Assembly (NCBI GenBank): GCA_943787445.1 | Contig: CALSML010000015.1 | Coordinates: 1 to 64,000, forward strand | From: an uncultured Alphaproteobacteria bacterium | GTDB lineage: Bacteria; Pseudomonadota; Alphaproteobacteria; UBA6615 | DNA length: 64,000 bases | Direction: 5' to 3' | In this document: positions 35,132 through 45,159 of the stretch, piece after piece | Numbering within the stretch: position 1 is the first letter of the stretch | Layout of the letters: each line of letters begins with the position of its first letter | Notes under the pieces: generated by a model | Told to the model about the DNA's origin: nothing | Databases searched by the model: none | The model's input: the letters and a program-made list of their open reading frames with translations, nothing else | Position numbers and translations under genes: made by a program

Positions 35132-35560
35132 ATGAACACAACGGCGCTGGAAACGACGCCGAAGGAGGGATGTTGCCCTGTCGCATCGGTGGCGCGGCTA
35201 CCCAAAAGAGCTGATTTTCTGCGGGTTGCAGCGCAAAAGCGGCGCTGGGCCGCCCCCGGGCTTGTTCTGCAAGTGGCGCCCCGCCCTGATGACGTGAAAT
35301 TGCCCGAAGGCAATCTGCGGGTTGGTTTTACCGCGACCCGGAAGGTCGGCAATGCGGTCAAACGCAACCGGTCACGGCGGCGTTTGCGGGCTGCCGTGGA
35401 TCGCGTGATGACCCGGTCCGCCCGGGCCGATTGCGATTATGTTGTGATCGTCAGGGCTGCGACAGCCCAGCGACCATTCGCTAAACTGGTATCCGACCTT
35501 GAGGTTGCGCTGAAAAAATGCGACGCGTTCGCACCCGGCCAAGAAGGCAAAGCAGAATGA
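35132..35560 (+). CDS. rnpA: Ribonuclease P protein component (142 aa)
   Basis: The core RNA-binding block of RnpA is visible: RLPKRADFLRVAAQKRRW, LRVGFTATRKVGNAVKRNRSRRRLR (central basic helix, shown here only by its key residues K-x-G-N-A-V-x-R-N-x-x-R-R-R) and CDYVVIVR. With the RNA subunit it matures tRNA 5' ends. The first 20 residues are a variable extension; a start further in is possible. The stop overlaps the yidD start as ATGA. Confidence 0.93.
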   Translation: MNTTALETTPKEGCCPVASVARLPKRADFLRVAAQKRRWAAPGLVLQVAPRPDDVKLPEGNLRVGFTATRKVGNAVKRNRSRRRLRAAVDRVMTRSARADCDYVVIVRAATAQRPFAKLVSDLEVALKKCDAFAPGQEGKAE

Positions 35561-35859
35561 CATCCGTTTCCCGCATGATCGTGTTGATCCTGAAACTGCC
35601 GATCTGGTTCTGGCAGTGGTGCATCGCACCAGTTCTGGGGGCCAATTGCCGCTACGTTCCCAGCTGTTCGAGCTATGCCAGCCAGGCGTTGAGCACCTAT
35701 GGTCCCATCAAGGGAAGCTGGCTCGCGCTCCGACGCGTCCTGTCCTGCAATCCATGGGGCGGCGCCGGCTTTGACCCTTTATTAGGAAACTGCACCCACT
35801 CTTCACATCAACATCTCGACAATGAACACGGTGTATCCGTGTCGCACCCAGGGGCCTGA
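35557..35859 (+). CDS. yidD: Membrane protein insertion efficiency factor YidD (100 aa)
   Basis: The family signature NCRYVPSCSSYASQAL is at about residues 28-43, with three conserved Cys, followed by WLALRRVLSCNPWGGAGFDP. It is a small peripheral inner-membrane protein that assists YidC. The ATG at 35557 overlaps the rnpA stop by four bases and gives the normal length; a longer frame from 35518 runs through rnpA. yidC starts six bases after its stop. Confidence 0.93.
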   Translation: MTSVSRMIVLILKLPIWFWQWCIAPVLGANCRYVPSCSSYASQALSTYGPIKGSWLALRRVLSCNPWGGAGFDPLLGNCTHSSHQHLDNEHGVSVSHPGA

Positions 35860-35865
35860 CGCGCG

Positions 35866-37626
35866 ATGGACTCAAAGAACCTTATCCTCGCGATTGTCGC
35901 GTCACTTGCCATTCTTCTCGGTTGGCAGACGCTGGTGGAACAGCCCAAACAGGAGCAGGCTGCGGCCGAAGAGCGGCGCCTGCAGGAAGCCGCCGGACGG
36001 GACCCGAACTCAATCGGTGTGCCCGGCGTACCCGCACCCGGTCAGACCGCGGCCAAACTGACCGCGGCCGAGCCGCGTGACCGCGACGAGATCATTGCCG
36101 AGAGCGACCGCATCACGGTTGAAACCCCGTCCTATCGTGGCTCGATCAACCTGACCGGTGGTCGCTTCGATGATCTGACCCTGCACAAGTATCGCCAGAC
36201 CGTGGAAGAGAACAGCCCGGACATCACCTTGCTGTCGCCCCGAGGCACCGCGAATCCCTATTTCGCGGAATTCGGCTGGCTGACCGGGAATGGTGCCGTC
36301 ACCGGTGGCGGACAGACCCAATGGACCTCCGCCCAGCGCAAGCTCACATCCGAGACCCCCATTGTGATGACCGCGCGTACCGATGACGGATTGCAACTCA
36401 CGCGCACGATCAGTGTCGATGAAGAATACATGTTCACGATCACCGATGAGGTCCGGAACACGGGCACGCGCGCAGTCAATATCAGCCCCTTCGGCCGTGT
36501 GACCCGGGTGAACGAGCCCGACACACGCGGGTTCTTCATTCTGCATGAAGGCCCGATTGGGGTGCTGGACGATCAGCTGCACGAGATCGATTATGACGAT
36601 CTCGAGGATGAGCCCGAGACGCCGCAGAACTTCACATCCACCGGTGGTTGGCTCGGCTTCACGGATATCTACTGGCTGACCGCCCTTGTGCCGGACATGA
36701 ACGAAAAGCTCGATGCGCGCTTTCTGTTCGACACAACCCCGAACGGGGCCAATCTCTACCAGACCGATTATCGCGGCACGGCCGTTTCCCTGGCCCCGGG
36801 CGAGAGCCTGGAGAAGACCAACCGGCTGTTCGCCGGTGCCAAGGTCTTTGAAACCCTTAAGGCCTACCGGGATGAAGAGGGCAAGGAAATCGACCGTTTC
36901 GAACTGTCGATCGATTTCGGCTGGTTCTTCTTCCTAACCAAGCCACTGCTCACCGTGATCATTTTCTCGGCCAACCTGCTGGGCAATTTCGGCCTCGCCA
37001 TTCTGGCAGTGACCGTGATCATCAAGCTGATCTTCTTCCCCCTGGCCAACAAGTCCTACCGCGCGATGAGCGCGATGAAGGCGCTTCAGCCGAAAATGAC
37101 CGAGTTGCGGGAGAAATACGCCGACGACAAGCAGCAGATGCAGAAAGAACTGATGGGGATGTACCGGCGTGAGAAGGTCAACCCGGTTTCGGGCTGTCTG
37201 CCGATCGTGCTGCAAATTCCCGTGTTCTTTGCGCTCTACAAGGTTCTTTTCGTCTCCATCGAGATGCGCCATGCCCCCTTCTACGGCTGGGTACGGGATT
37301 TGTCCGCAGCGGATCCGCTGAACCTGTTCACGCTCTTCGGAGCCGTGGCCTGGAACCCGCCCTTTGGACTGGCCCTCGGCGTCTGGCCGATCCTGATGGG
37401 GTTGACCATGTTCGCGCAGCAGAAGCTGAACCCGGCTCCCGCAGACCCGGTTCAGGCCCGTATCTTCATGTTCATGCCGCTGATCTTCACCTTCTTCCTG
37501 GCGAATTTCCCGGTCGGTCTGGTGATCTACTGGACCTGGAACAACCTGCTCTCGATCACCCAGCAATACGTCATCATGCGTCGCATGGGCGTGGCTGTGG
37601 GCGGCGGCAAGACCGACGAAAGCTAG
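35866..37626 (+). CDS. yidC: Membrane protein insertase YidC (586 aa)
   Basis: An N-terminal helix (LILAIVASLAILLGW) is followed by the large periplasmic P1 domain (about 75-345). The five-helix insertase core includes FPLANKSYRAMSAMKALQPK, GCLPIVLQIPVFFALYKVL and FPVGLVIYWTWNNLLSI. It inserts proteins into the inner membrane alone or with SecYEG. Length is normal for Gram-negative YidC. Gene order rpmH-rnpA-yidD-yidC-engB is intact. Confidence 0.97.
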   Translation: MDSKNLILAIVASLAILLGWQTLVEQPKQEQAAAEERRLQEAAGRDPNSIGVPGVPAPGQTAAKLTAAEPRDRDEIIAESDRITVETPSYRGSINLTGGRFDDLTLHKYRQTVEENSPDITLLSPRGTANPYFAEFGWLTGNGAVTGGGQTQWTSAQRKLTSETPIVMTARTDDGLQLTRTISVDEEYMFTITDEVRNTGTRAVNISPFGRVTRVNEPDTRGFFILHEGPIGVLDDQLHEIDYDDLEDEPETPQNFTSTGGWLGFTDIYWLTALVPDMNEKLDARFLFDTTPNGANLYQTDYRGTAVSLAPGESLEKTNRLFAGAKVFETLKAYRDEEGKEIDRFELSIDFGWFFFLTKPLLTVIIFSANLLGNFGLAILAVTVIIKLIFFPLANKSYRAMSAMKALQPKMTELREKYADDKQQMQKELMGMYRREKVNPVSGCLPIVLQIPVFFALYKVLFVSIEMRHAPFYGWVRDLSAADPLNLFTLFGAVAWNPPFGLALGVWPILMGLTMFAQQKLNPAPADPVQARIFMFMPLIFTFFLANFPVGLVIYWTWNNLLSITQQYVIMRRMGVAVGGGKTDES

Positions 37627-37630
37627 CGCC

Positions 37631-38281
37631 ATGGCCGCGCTTGAGGGCGACACGTCAAAGGCATCGTCCAAAATTGCGCGACATCTGTTTGCGCAGGAAT
37701 GCATCTTTGTGCGTGGCGTGGCGACCCTGCCCGACCTGCCCGATCCGAGCCTGCCGGAAGTGGCCTTTGCCGGGCGTTCAAATGTGGGGAAATCAAGCCT
37801 TCTGAATGGCCTGACCGGACGCAAGACCCTCGCCCGAACCAGCAACACGCCCGGACGCACCCGGGAGCTCAATTTCTTCGATCTGGCCGGACGTCTGATG
37901 CTGGTCGACCTGCCCGGATATGGATACGCCCGTGCCTCGAAGTCCGACATCGAGCGCTGGAACAAGACTCTGCGCAGCTATTTGCGAGGCCGACCCAACC
38001 TGCAGCGGCTTTGCCTGCTGATCGATGCTCGCCATGGCCTGAAGGAAGGGGACTTGGAGATGATGAAGATGCTCGACACTTCGGCCGTCGTCTATCGCGT
38101 GGTGCTGACCAAGGTCGACAAGCTGTCCGCTACCGAACTCGAATCCACCGCCGCGAAAGTTACCGCCGCATTGAAGACCCACCCTGCGGCTTTGCCGGAA
38201 TTGATCACAACCAGCGCACGGAAAAACCTGGGGATTTCCGAATTGCAATCCGACCTTGCCGCGCTGGCGAACCCGCAATGA
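37631..38281 (+). CDS. engB: Ribosome biogenesis GTPase EngB/YihA (216 aa)
   Basis: The GTPase motifs are G1 GRSNVGKSSL, G3 DLPGYGYA and G4 TKVDK, with the switch region RTSNTPGRTRELNFF. EngB acts in late 50S subunit assembly. It starts four bases after yidC. The stop at 38281 is followed by 54 bases before argB. Confidence 0.96.
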   Translation: MAALEGDTSKASSKIARHLFAQECIFVRGVATLPDLPDPSLPEVAFAGRSNVGKSSLLNGLTGRKTLARTSNTPGRTRELNFFDLAGRLMLVDLPGYGYARASKSDIERWNKTLRSYLRGRPNLQRLCLLIDARHGLKEGDLEMMKMLDTSAVVYRVVLTKVDKLSATELESTAAKVTAALKTHPAALPELITTSARKNLGISELQSDLAALANPQ

Positions 38282-38335
38282 GTCAGCTAAGTTCGGGCGA
38301 AGATTCAAGCCCGCGTCAAACGAACGGAAAACTCG

Positions 38336-39244
38336 ATGGGTCCTGACAGCGCGCCACCACCCGAAGAACTGCTCGCCAAGGCAGGCGTTCTAGCCGAGGC
38401 GCTTCCGTATATGCGTCAGTTCAACGGCCAACGCTTCGTCATCAAATATGGCGGCCACGCCATGGGGGACGCCGATCTGGCGAGCGCATTTGCACGCGAT
38501 GTCGTGTTGCTGAAACAGGTCGGGATCGAGCCCATCATCGTACATGGCGGCGGCCCGCAGATTGGCGCCATGCTGGAACGCCTGAAGATCAAGAGCGAAT
38601 TTGTCGACGGGTTGCGCGTCACCGATGCGGAAACAGTCGAAATCGTGGAGATGGTCCTCTCCGGCTCCATCAACAAGAAAATCGTTTCCGCCATCAACGC
38701 CGCCGGCGGCCAGGCGGTCGGATTGTCGGGAAAAGACGGAAATCTGATGTCCGTCCGCAAACTGCGTCGGACACGACGCGAGACCGATTCGAACATCGAG
38801 AAAATTCTCGATCTGGGGTTTGTCGGCGATCCGTCCCATGTGAATCCGGAACTGCTCGACAGCCTTACCGGGGCCGACATCATTCCGGTGATCGCACCAA
38901 TCGGAATCGGCGAAGATGGTGCCACCTACAATGTGAATGCCGACACAGCCGCGGGCGCGATTGCATCCGCCGTCAAGGCCGCACGCCTGCTGATGCTGAC
39001 CGATGTGACGGGTGTCCTGGACAAGGATGGCGATCTAATTGCGGATATCGGCATCGATCAGGCGCGTCGGCTCATAGCAGATGAAACCATCACCGGTGGC
39101 ATGATCCCCAAGATCGAAACCTGCATCGACGCCGTTGAAAACGAAGTGGATGCCGCTGTCATCATGGACGGACGCGCCGCGCATTCACTGCTGATCGAAA
39201 TCTTCACCGAACACGGTCTCGGCACGGCTATCTGGGCAGACTAA
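38336..39244 (+). CDS. argB: Acetylglutamate kinase (302 aa)
   Basis: The ATP-binding lysine segment is [11 protein letters not shown], the substrate loop is [14 protein letters not shown] and the end carries [16 protein letters not shown]. It phosphorylates N-acetylglutamate in arginine synthesis. Its length and position after engB are common in alphaproteobacteria. The residues of the N-terminal helix linked to arginine inhibition (about 5-25) are present in outline, so feedback control is plausible but not proved here. Confidence 0.96.
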   Translation: MGPDSAPPPEELLAKAGVLAEALPYMRQFNGQRFVIKYGGHAMGDADLASAFARDVVLLKQVGIEPIIVHGGGPQIGAMLERLKIKSEFVDGLRVTDAETVEIVEMVLSGSINKKIVSAINAAGGQAVGLSGKDGNLMSVRKLRRTRRETDSNIEKILDLGFVGDPSHVNPELLDSLTGADIIPVIAPIGIGEDGATYNVNADTAAGAIASAVKAARLLMLTDVTGVLDKDGDLIADIGIDQARRLIADETITGGMIPKIETCIDAVENEVDAAVIMDGRAAHSLLIEIFTEHGLGTAIWAD

Positions 39245-39690
39245 GCTCGGGTCAGCTCGCCTGACGCAGATGGGCTGAAAGGCAACATCAAATGCACCTC
39301 TCTTGATCATTTCGACAAACTTGCTGCGGCGCTCAACAGTCTCGGCGGCAAAGCTCGAGAAACTTTCCGACAGGTCCCGAATCGTGAACCCGCACGCCCC
39401 CGAGTTCTTCCGGACTACGCCCCGTGAACACCTTGGTCGCCCCGGCCGCAAATGTGATCGCACCGGTAGGATCAAGCTCAACGAGCAGATCCGCACTGCA
39501 AAAGGCCAGCGCGACAAATCGATCCCGCTCGGCCCGCAGGTCTTCGGGACTTTGACGGCTGTCTGAGGTTAAACTCAGATTTTCCGGTGATTGACCCAAC
39601 CCGGCCACTCCCTTGGCGAGAAATCCGGTTCTACGTGAACGGTAGCGCACAATGCGCATTGATGAACAACACCGAACATTACCCAACCTG
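39245..39690 (-). pseudogene. PAS/EAL signalling protein remnant
   Basis: Reading leftward from about 39686, one frame gives ERDRFVALAFCSADLLVELD, AITFAAGATKVFTGRSPEELGG, the start of a PAS domain seen in alphaproteobacterial EAL proteins. After about 39400 the match moves to another frame with SKFVEMIKRGAFDVAFQPI, the opening of an EAL (c-di-GMP phosphodiesterase) domain, and then ends before the E-x-L catalytic residues. Most of the PAS and nearly all of the EAL domain are missing. This is true gene decay by deletion, not only a misread base. It fills the gap between argB and the HAD gene. Confidence 0.5.
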
Positions 39691-39764
39691 CGGTTAAAGA
39701 AGTCTTAGTACCGGAACGTCCCTTCAACCTCCCAAACCATCCAATTTCTGCGGATTTTGTTACC

Positions 39765-40451
39765 ATGAAGCCCCTTGAACAGCTGCGCGAAACCGAAACC
39801 TGGGTTTTCGACCTCGACAACACCCTTTACCCAGCATCCTGCGGTTTGATGGCCGAAGTCTCGGCACGCATGACCAAGTTCGTCGCCGAGCGACTAAACC
39901 TTGAACCCCAATCGGCACTCGTCGAACAAAAGCGCATGTTCCGCGAATATGGAACGACCTTGCGCGGTTTGATGAACGATCATGATGTTGACCCTACCCA
40001 CTTCATGGATTTCGTGCACGACGTCGACTATGGACTGGTCGAGCCTGTGCCCCGACTGAACAACGCATTGCGACAGCTTCCGGGTCGCAAGGTCATTTTC
40101 ACAAATGCATCGACCGCACACGCCGAAACCGTTCTCCGCAATCTCGGGATCGACGACCTGTTCGACGGTATCTTCGATGTCGCTGCGGCAGATTACATCC
40201 CCAAGCCCAATCCAAAGGCTTATGAGATGATCGTGGCCCGTCACAACATTGATCCCAGACACGCGGTCATGCTCGAAGACATCGGGCCCAACCTGCAACC
40301 CGCAGCTCAAATGGGCATGACCACAGTCTGGGTGCGATACGACACCAAGGCCGACCCATACTGGGCTGTTCCGGATGACGATTCCGATTACATTCATCAT
40401 GAAACCGAGGACCTGGCGAACTGGCTCGAAACCGTGCTTATGGCAGGCTGA
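39765..40451 (+). CDS. HAD-superfamily pyrimidine 5'-nucleotidase-like phosphatase (228 aa)
   Basis: Motif I is VFDLDNTLYP (residues 14-23, nucleophile Asp), motif II FTNAST, the Lys is in PKPNPKAYEMI and motif IV is MLEDIGPNL. The DNTLYP form marks the Sdt1/YjjG-like pyrimidine 5'-nucleotidase group, which removes phosphate from UMP, CMP and related nucleotides. It is cytosolic. It lies upstream of dapD, a neighbour pairing I recall from other alphaproteobacteria. Confidence 0.88.
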   Translation: MKPLEQLRETETWVFDLDNTLYPASCGLMAEVSARMTKFVAERLNLEPQSALVEQKRMFREYGTTLRGLMNDHDVDPTHFMDFVHDVDYGLVEPVPRLNNALRQLPGRKVIFTNASTAHAETVLRNLGIDDLFDGIFDVAAADYIPKPNPKAYEMIVARHNIDPRHAVMLEDIGPNLQPAAQMGMTTVWVRYDTKADPYWAVPDDDSDYIHHETEDLANWLETVLMAG

Positions 40452-40537
40452 GGAATGCGCGGCTGTAACGTTGACACGAGGGACCGTGCGCGGCCATCTT
40501 CGCGCGCTGCCAACCAAGTACTGCACAGGATATCGCT

Positions 40538-41383
40538 ATGAGCACTACCGACCTGCAATCGGCCATCGAAACCGCCTGGGACAACCGGGACGACCTGACA
40601 CCCGCGACCAAAGGCGCCGACCGGGATGCCGTTGAAACGGCACTTGCCGAACTCGACAGCGGCGCCCGGCGCGTGGCTGAAAAGCGCGACGGTGACTGGG
40701 TTGTCAACGAATGGCTCAAAAAAGCTGTTCTACTTTCGTTTCGCCTCAACGACATGTCGATGATTGCCGGTGGACCAGGTGACAACACGGCGTGGTGGGA
40801 CAAGGTCCCGTCCAAATTCGAAGGCTGGAGCGCCGGTGACTTTGAAGCCGCTGGGTTCCGCGCCGTTCCCAACGCCATTGTCCGCCATTCGGCACATATC
40901 GCACCTGGAGTCGTGCTGATGCCGAGTTTCGTCAATCTGGGTGCCTATGTGGACAGCGGCACCATGGTCGACACCTGGGCAACCGTGGGAAGCTGCGCGC
41001 AGATCGGCAAGAACGTCCATCTGTCTGGTGGTGCCGGCATTGGCGGCGTGCTTGAACCTCTGCAGGCCAACCCGGTCATCATCGAAGACAATTGCTTCAT
41101 CGGCGCGCGATCGGAAGTTGCCGAAGGTGTCATTGTCGAGGAAGGCGCAGTGCTTTCGATGGGCGTCTATCTCGGCGCCTCCACAAAGATCGTGGATCGG
41201 GCGACGGGCGAAATCTTCGTCGGCCGCGTTCCCTCCTACTCGGTCGTGGTACCCGGCACGCTCCCCGGCAAGGACCTGCCCGATGGCAGCCCGGGGCCGA
41301 GCCTGTATTGCGCCGTTATCGTCAAGCGGGTTGATGAACAGACCCGCGCCAAGACCTCCATCAACGAATTACTCCGGGACTGA
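40538..41383 (+). CDS. dapD: 2,3,4,5-tetrahydropyridine-2,6-dicarboxylate N-succinyltransferase (281 aa)
   Basis: The left-handed beta-helix is visible as hexapeptide turns ([49 protein letters not shown] and [13 protein letters not shown]). The N-terminal helical domain covers 1-95. It uses succinyl-CoA in the succinylase branch of diaminopimelate and lysine synthesis. The frame is complete. dapE starts ten bases downstream, so the two were one unit. Confidence 0.97.
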   Translation: MSTTDLQSAIETAWDNRDDLTPATKGADRDAVETALAELDSGARRVAEKRDGDWVVNEWLKKAVLLSFRLNDMSMIAGGPGDNTAWWDKVPSKFEGWSAGDFEAAGFRAVPNAIVRHSAHIAPGVVLMPSFVNLGAYVDSGTMVDTWATVGSCAQIGKNVHLSGGAGIGGVLEPLQANPVIIEDNCFIGARSEVAEGVIVEEGAVLSMGVYLGASTKIVDRATGEIFVGRVPSYSVVVPGTLPGKDLPDGSPGPSLYCAVIVKRVDEQTRAKTSINELLRD

Positions 41384-41393
41384 CCCACAGGCG

Positions 41394-42584
41394 ATGACCA
41401 ACATTGACGACCCGATTGCGCTGGCCCAGGCCCTGATCCGCTGTCCCAGCGTGACTCCGGACGACGCAGGCGCACTTGGGGTTCTTGGTGATGCGCTGGC
41501 GCAAACCGGATTCGACTGTCACCGGCTGCGTTTTGCCGATACCGACACGCCCGACGTTGAAAACCTCTACGCCAGGCTCGGCACCGAGGGACGAAACTTC
41601 TGTTTTGCCGGGCACACCGATGTAGTGCCGACGGGCGATGCGGCCGACTGGTCGCGGGATCCGTTTTCCGGCGAGATCATCGACGGCGCGCTTCACGGGC
41701 GCGGCGCGGCCGACATGAAAAGCGCTGTCGCTGCCTTCACCGCGGCCACCAGGCAACTCGTAGCGCGCCACGGCGTACCCGACACCTGGCCCATTCCCGG
41801 ATCGATCAGCCTCCTGATCACCGGCGACGAAGAAGGCCCCGCCATCAACGGCACACGCAAGGTTCTCGGACTGGCTGGACGAACGGGGCGAAACGCTCGA
41901 TGCCTGCATTGTAGGAGAACCTACCAATCCCCAAGCCCTCGGCGACATGATCAAGATCGGCCGACGTGGCAGCACAACCGGCGATGTTACCGTTCGTGGC
42001 GTTCAGGGGCACACCGCCTATCCTCATCTCGCCGACAACCCGACGCATCATCTGGTCCGCATGCTCAACGCCCTCACCGCCGAGCCCCTCGATCAGGGCA
42101 GCGAACATTTTCAAGCCACGACCCTGCAGATCACCACCATCGATGTGGGCAACCCTGCCAACAATGTCATTCCTGGCCGGGCCCGCGCGACGTTCAACAT
42201 CCGCTTCAACGATCTGCACACCTCCGACAGTCTCGACACCTGGGTACGCCAGACCTTCGATGACGCTCTGGCGGTACCTGCGTAGCCCACTACGAACTGA
42301 GCTTCCGCGTCACCGGGCGAATCCTTCATCACGCCGCCCGGGACCGTCTGAGTGAGACGATCGCGACCGCCGTGCGGGACATCACCGGCCGGACCCCCGA
42401 TCTCAGCACGACCGGCGGCACCTCGGATGCCCGGTTCATCAGGGATTTCTGCCCGGTCGTGGAATTCGGCCTGGTCGGCCAGACGATGCACAAGGTCGAT
42501 GAACACGTGGCCACCGACGACATCGTGAAGCTGACAGCGATTTACCTTCAGGTCCTCGAGACATATTTTGACCTGACCCGGTAA
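41394..42584 (+). pseudogene. dapE: Succinyl-diaminopimelate desuccinylase, frameshifted at about four sites
   Basis: The first 160 codons are clean: [25 protein letters not shown] (metal His), [14 protein letters not shown] (Asp) and [15 protein letters not shown]. One extra base near 41870 moves the frame before ACIVGEPTN. The next part ([20 protein letters not shown]) ends at a TAG near 42283, where a lost base restores [10 protein letters not shown]. Two further shifts near 42330 and 42348 lead to [23 protein letters not shown] and the end at 42584. Every domain is present. The enzyme makes diaminopimelate for cell wall and lysine, so loss should be lethal unless replaced. Sequence error is the more likely cause. 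Confidence 0.85.
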
Positions 42585-42602
42585 TCAGCGCGGGAGCGCG
42601 GC

Positions 42603-43179
42603 ATGACCCTTCTGGAAGCGACCCATGGTCTGTTCGGCGCGTGGCGGTTGCTGCATTTCGACCGCACCGGTCTGCAGTATTTCAAGACCACCCCACGGCC
42701 TTCTGGAATTCCTTCTGGGCCGCGGCCGTCGTCCTGCCGGCCGACGCCATCGCCACCCTGCTCCTCACCACTGCAGAGGCCGGGACATCCGTCTCCGCCG
42801 TGACCAGCCGTGCATGCGAGCCTGATCTATCTGGAAATCTACGCGATTCAGTGGCTGCTGTTTCCGCTGGTGATCGCCGCCTTCGCCGAATCCATTCTAC
42901 GCAGCGAACGCTTTGTCCTGTTCATTCGTCGCGTGGAACTGGTCGAGCATCGTGCGTGCGGTCATCATCCTGCCCGCTGTCGCCATCTTTTGCCGGTCAG
43001 GGACATCGACGCAGCTGGTTGGGGCGCGATGGTCTATCTGGCCGCGACCGGTGTCGTCCTGGTCTATTCCTGGTTCATCGCACGCGCCGCGCTCGACGCC
43101 CCGCCCGTGGCCGCGGTGATGGTGGTGTCTGCTCGAAATCGGACTGGCAGTCGTGCTCTGGCTCTGGCTCGCGCCCTGA
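42603..43179 (+). pseudogene. Uncharacterised integral membrane protein, frameshifted
   Basis: The frames combine to a protein of about 190 residues: LLEATHGLFGAWRLLHFD and LQYFKTTP in frame one, then FWNSFWAAAVVLPADAIATL, SLIYLEIYAIQWLLFPLVIA, AVIILPAVAIF, AMVYLAATGVVLVYSWFIA and LEIGLAVVLWLWLAP in others. Five hydrophobic segments are evident. I recall similar unnamed proteins between dapE and truA in other alphaproteobacteria. At least four single-base shifts interrupt it. The TGA at 43177-43179 fits the natural end. No function is known. Confidence 0.55.
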
Positions 43180-43183
43180 TCGG

Positions 43184-44417
43184 CTAGCCGGCAGTTCCGG
43201 CGCATCCGCCCATTTCGGGCCGCAGCGCCAGAAGCCCGACCACCAACAAGCAACGCCGCCGCACCCGACACGCAGATCGCCAACGGCCACGCCGTGCCGT
43301 CCGGCGTCAGGCTGACAAACAGCGCGCCCAGGGCGCCGCCCCCCATCTCGAAGGTCGACAGCAACGCCGCACTCATCCCCCGCCCGTGATCGGTCACCCG
43401 CTCGAAGGCCAGCACCGGGGCGGTCGCAAACAGGGGGCCCAGCGCGAAGGCAAACACGCTCATCGCAGCGGTCAGCGTCACCGGCGTCTCACCGAAACTG
43501 ACCGCGACTATCGCCAGCAGGCCCGACAGCGAGCCACTCCACACGCCCACCGCAAACAGGTCGGCGCACGCCGATGCGGTCGACGATCCGGCTTGCGATC
43601 AGACTGCCGATCAAAGAACGCCAGCACAATGACGGCCTGATACAGCCCGAAATACCGGGTCGCGACCCCATGCTTGTCGATCAGGATGAACGGGGCTTCG
43701 GTGATGTAGGCAAAGATCGCACCGATCGCCAGGCCCAAGGGTCATCGCCACGGTCACGAAGCCCGCCGCGCATCAGCAGTTGCCCATAGCCCGAAACGAT
43801 CGCGCCCAGTTTCAGCGCCGTGCGTCTCGGCCAGCCGGCAGGGTTTCGGGAAGCCGCACCAGCCCGATACGGCAAATACGGCCGACCACGACGCCCAGCG
43901 AGCACGAAGAAGTTCGCCCGCCAGCCGAACCACTCGAAGATGAACCCGCCCAGGATCGGCCCTGCACCGCCGGCACCAGTGAGACCACCATCCCGTAGAG
44001 CGCAAAGACTTTGGCGGATTCCTCACCCTCATAGAGGTCCCCGATCACGACGAGGACAATCACCGCCTCCACACTGGCCGCAGCCCCCATCAGAATCCGT
44101 GCCACGATCAGCTGACCGATGGTCTGGGAAACGGCCGCCGCCAGAACGGTCAGCAGGAATGCGGCCATCCCGTAGACGAAGATCGCACGGCGTCCGTACC
44201 GATCCCCCAGCGGTCCCCAGAGCAATTGGGATATGGCATAGGCGCCCATATTGAGTGCCATGGTGAGCTGTACCGTCGTCGCATCTGTTCCGAAATAGGC
44301 CGGAAGATGAGGCAAGGTCGGAGCATAGAGATCGGTCGAGAGGATCGAAGCGCCACTGGCTGCGATCATGATCAGAAGAATCAGCCCACGCGATTTGATA
44401 TCGATGCGTCCGGACAT
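43184..44417 (-). pseudogene. Bcr/CflA-type MFS drug efflux transporter, frameshifted at several sites
   Basis: The first 150 residues are clean: STDLYAPTLPHLPAYFG (family signature), SQLLWGPLGDRYGRRAIF (motif A) and LVVIGDLYEGEESAKVFALYGM. From about 44000 to 43480 the match changes frame about six times (GAIFAYITEAPFILIDKHG, RYFGLYQAVIVLAFF, LIASRIVDRIG). It then settles into SVFAFALGPLFATAPVLAFE and FEMGGGALGALFVSL near the end. It starts four bases after the truA stop on the same strand. The damage density matches dapE and the membrane protein beside it. Confidence 0.75.
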
Positions 44418-44421
44418 GTCC

Positions 44422-45159
44422 TCAGTAATCCACGCGCACGAGGTACAAACCTTCGGCCGGTGCCGTCGGCCCGCCCGAAGCGCGTTGGCGCGCAGCCAGC
44501 GCCGCCGCCATATCCGCACGGCTCCACTTGCCCTTACCCACAAGCGCGAGGGTGCCGGCGATGTTACGGACCTGATGATGCAGGAACGACCGTGCCGAAA
44601 CCTCGATCACGACCTCCTCATCCTCCTGTCGAACGATCAGCCGGTCGATCGTCTTCACCGGGGACTTTGCCTGACAGAGCGTCGCGCGAAACGAGGTGAA
44701 ATCATGTTCGCCAATAAGTTCCTGCGCAGCATCGTTCATGGCATCCACATCGAGCGGCACCGGCACCCACCAGACATGACCCCGGGTCGTGCCCGGGCGC
44801 GGACGGCGGTTGAGAATGCGATAACGATAATGGCGCCCAGTCGCGGAGAACCGTGCATGAAATGTCTCCTCCACCGCCTCTGCGGATAGCACCACAATCG
44901 GCTCATCGATCAGAAAGTGATTGAGTGCATCGAGAACCGTTGCGGCATCCCGATCCTGAGCAATATCGATATGGGCGACCTGTCCGAGGGCGTGGACCCC
45001 CGCATCGGTACGTCCGGCGCCATGAACGACCACTTCAACACCGCAGAATGCCTGCGCGGCCGTTTCCAGCGCGGCCTGCACCGACGGACCGTTCTTTTGC
45101 CGCTGCCAGCCCACATAAGGGCCTCCATCATATTCGAGCGTGAGCTTGAAGCGTGTCAT
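44422..45159 (-). CDS. truA: tRNA pseudouridine synthase A (245 aa)
   Basis: The catalytic Asp is in [14 protein letters not shown] near residue 50, after [16 protein letters not shown]. The second domain shows [10 protein letters not shown] and [14 protein letters not shown]. TruA makes pseudouridine at positions 38-40 of tRNA anticodon arms. It overlaps the fmt stop by four bases, so the def-fmt-truA genes are read leftward together. Confidence 0.96.
   Translation of the reverse strand: MTRFKLTLEYDGGPYVGWQRQKNGPSVQAALETAAQAFCGVEVVVHGAGRTDAGVHALGQVAHIDIAQDRDAATVLDALNHFLIDEPIVVLSAEAVEETFHARFSATGRHYRYRILNRRPRPGTTRGHVWWVPVPLDVDAMNDAAQELIGEHDFTSFRATLCQAKSPVKTIDRLIVRQEDEEVVIEVSARSFLHHQVRNIAGTLALVGKGKWSRADMAAALAARQRASGGPTAPAEGLYLVRVDY

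Noticed and set aside
38278-38346. 22-codon ORF between engB and argB starting in ATGA
   Set aside because: It overlaps both neighbours, has no signal or family features and is probably chance, although it could couple argB translation to engB.
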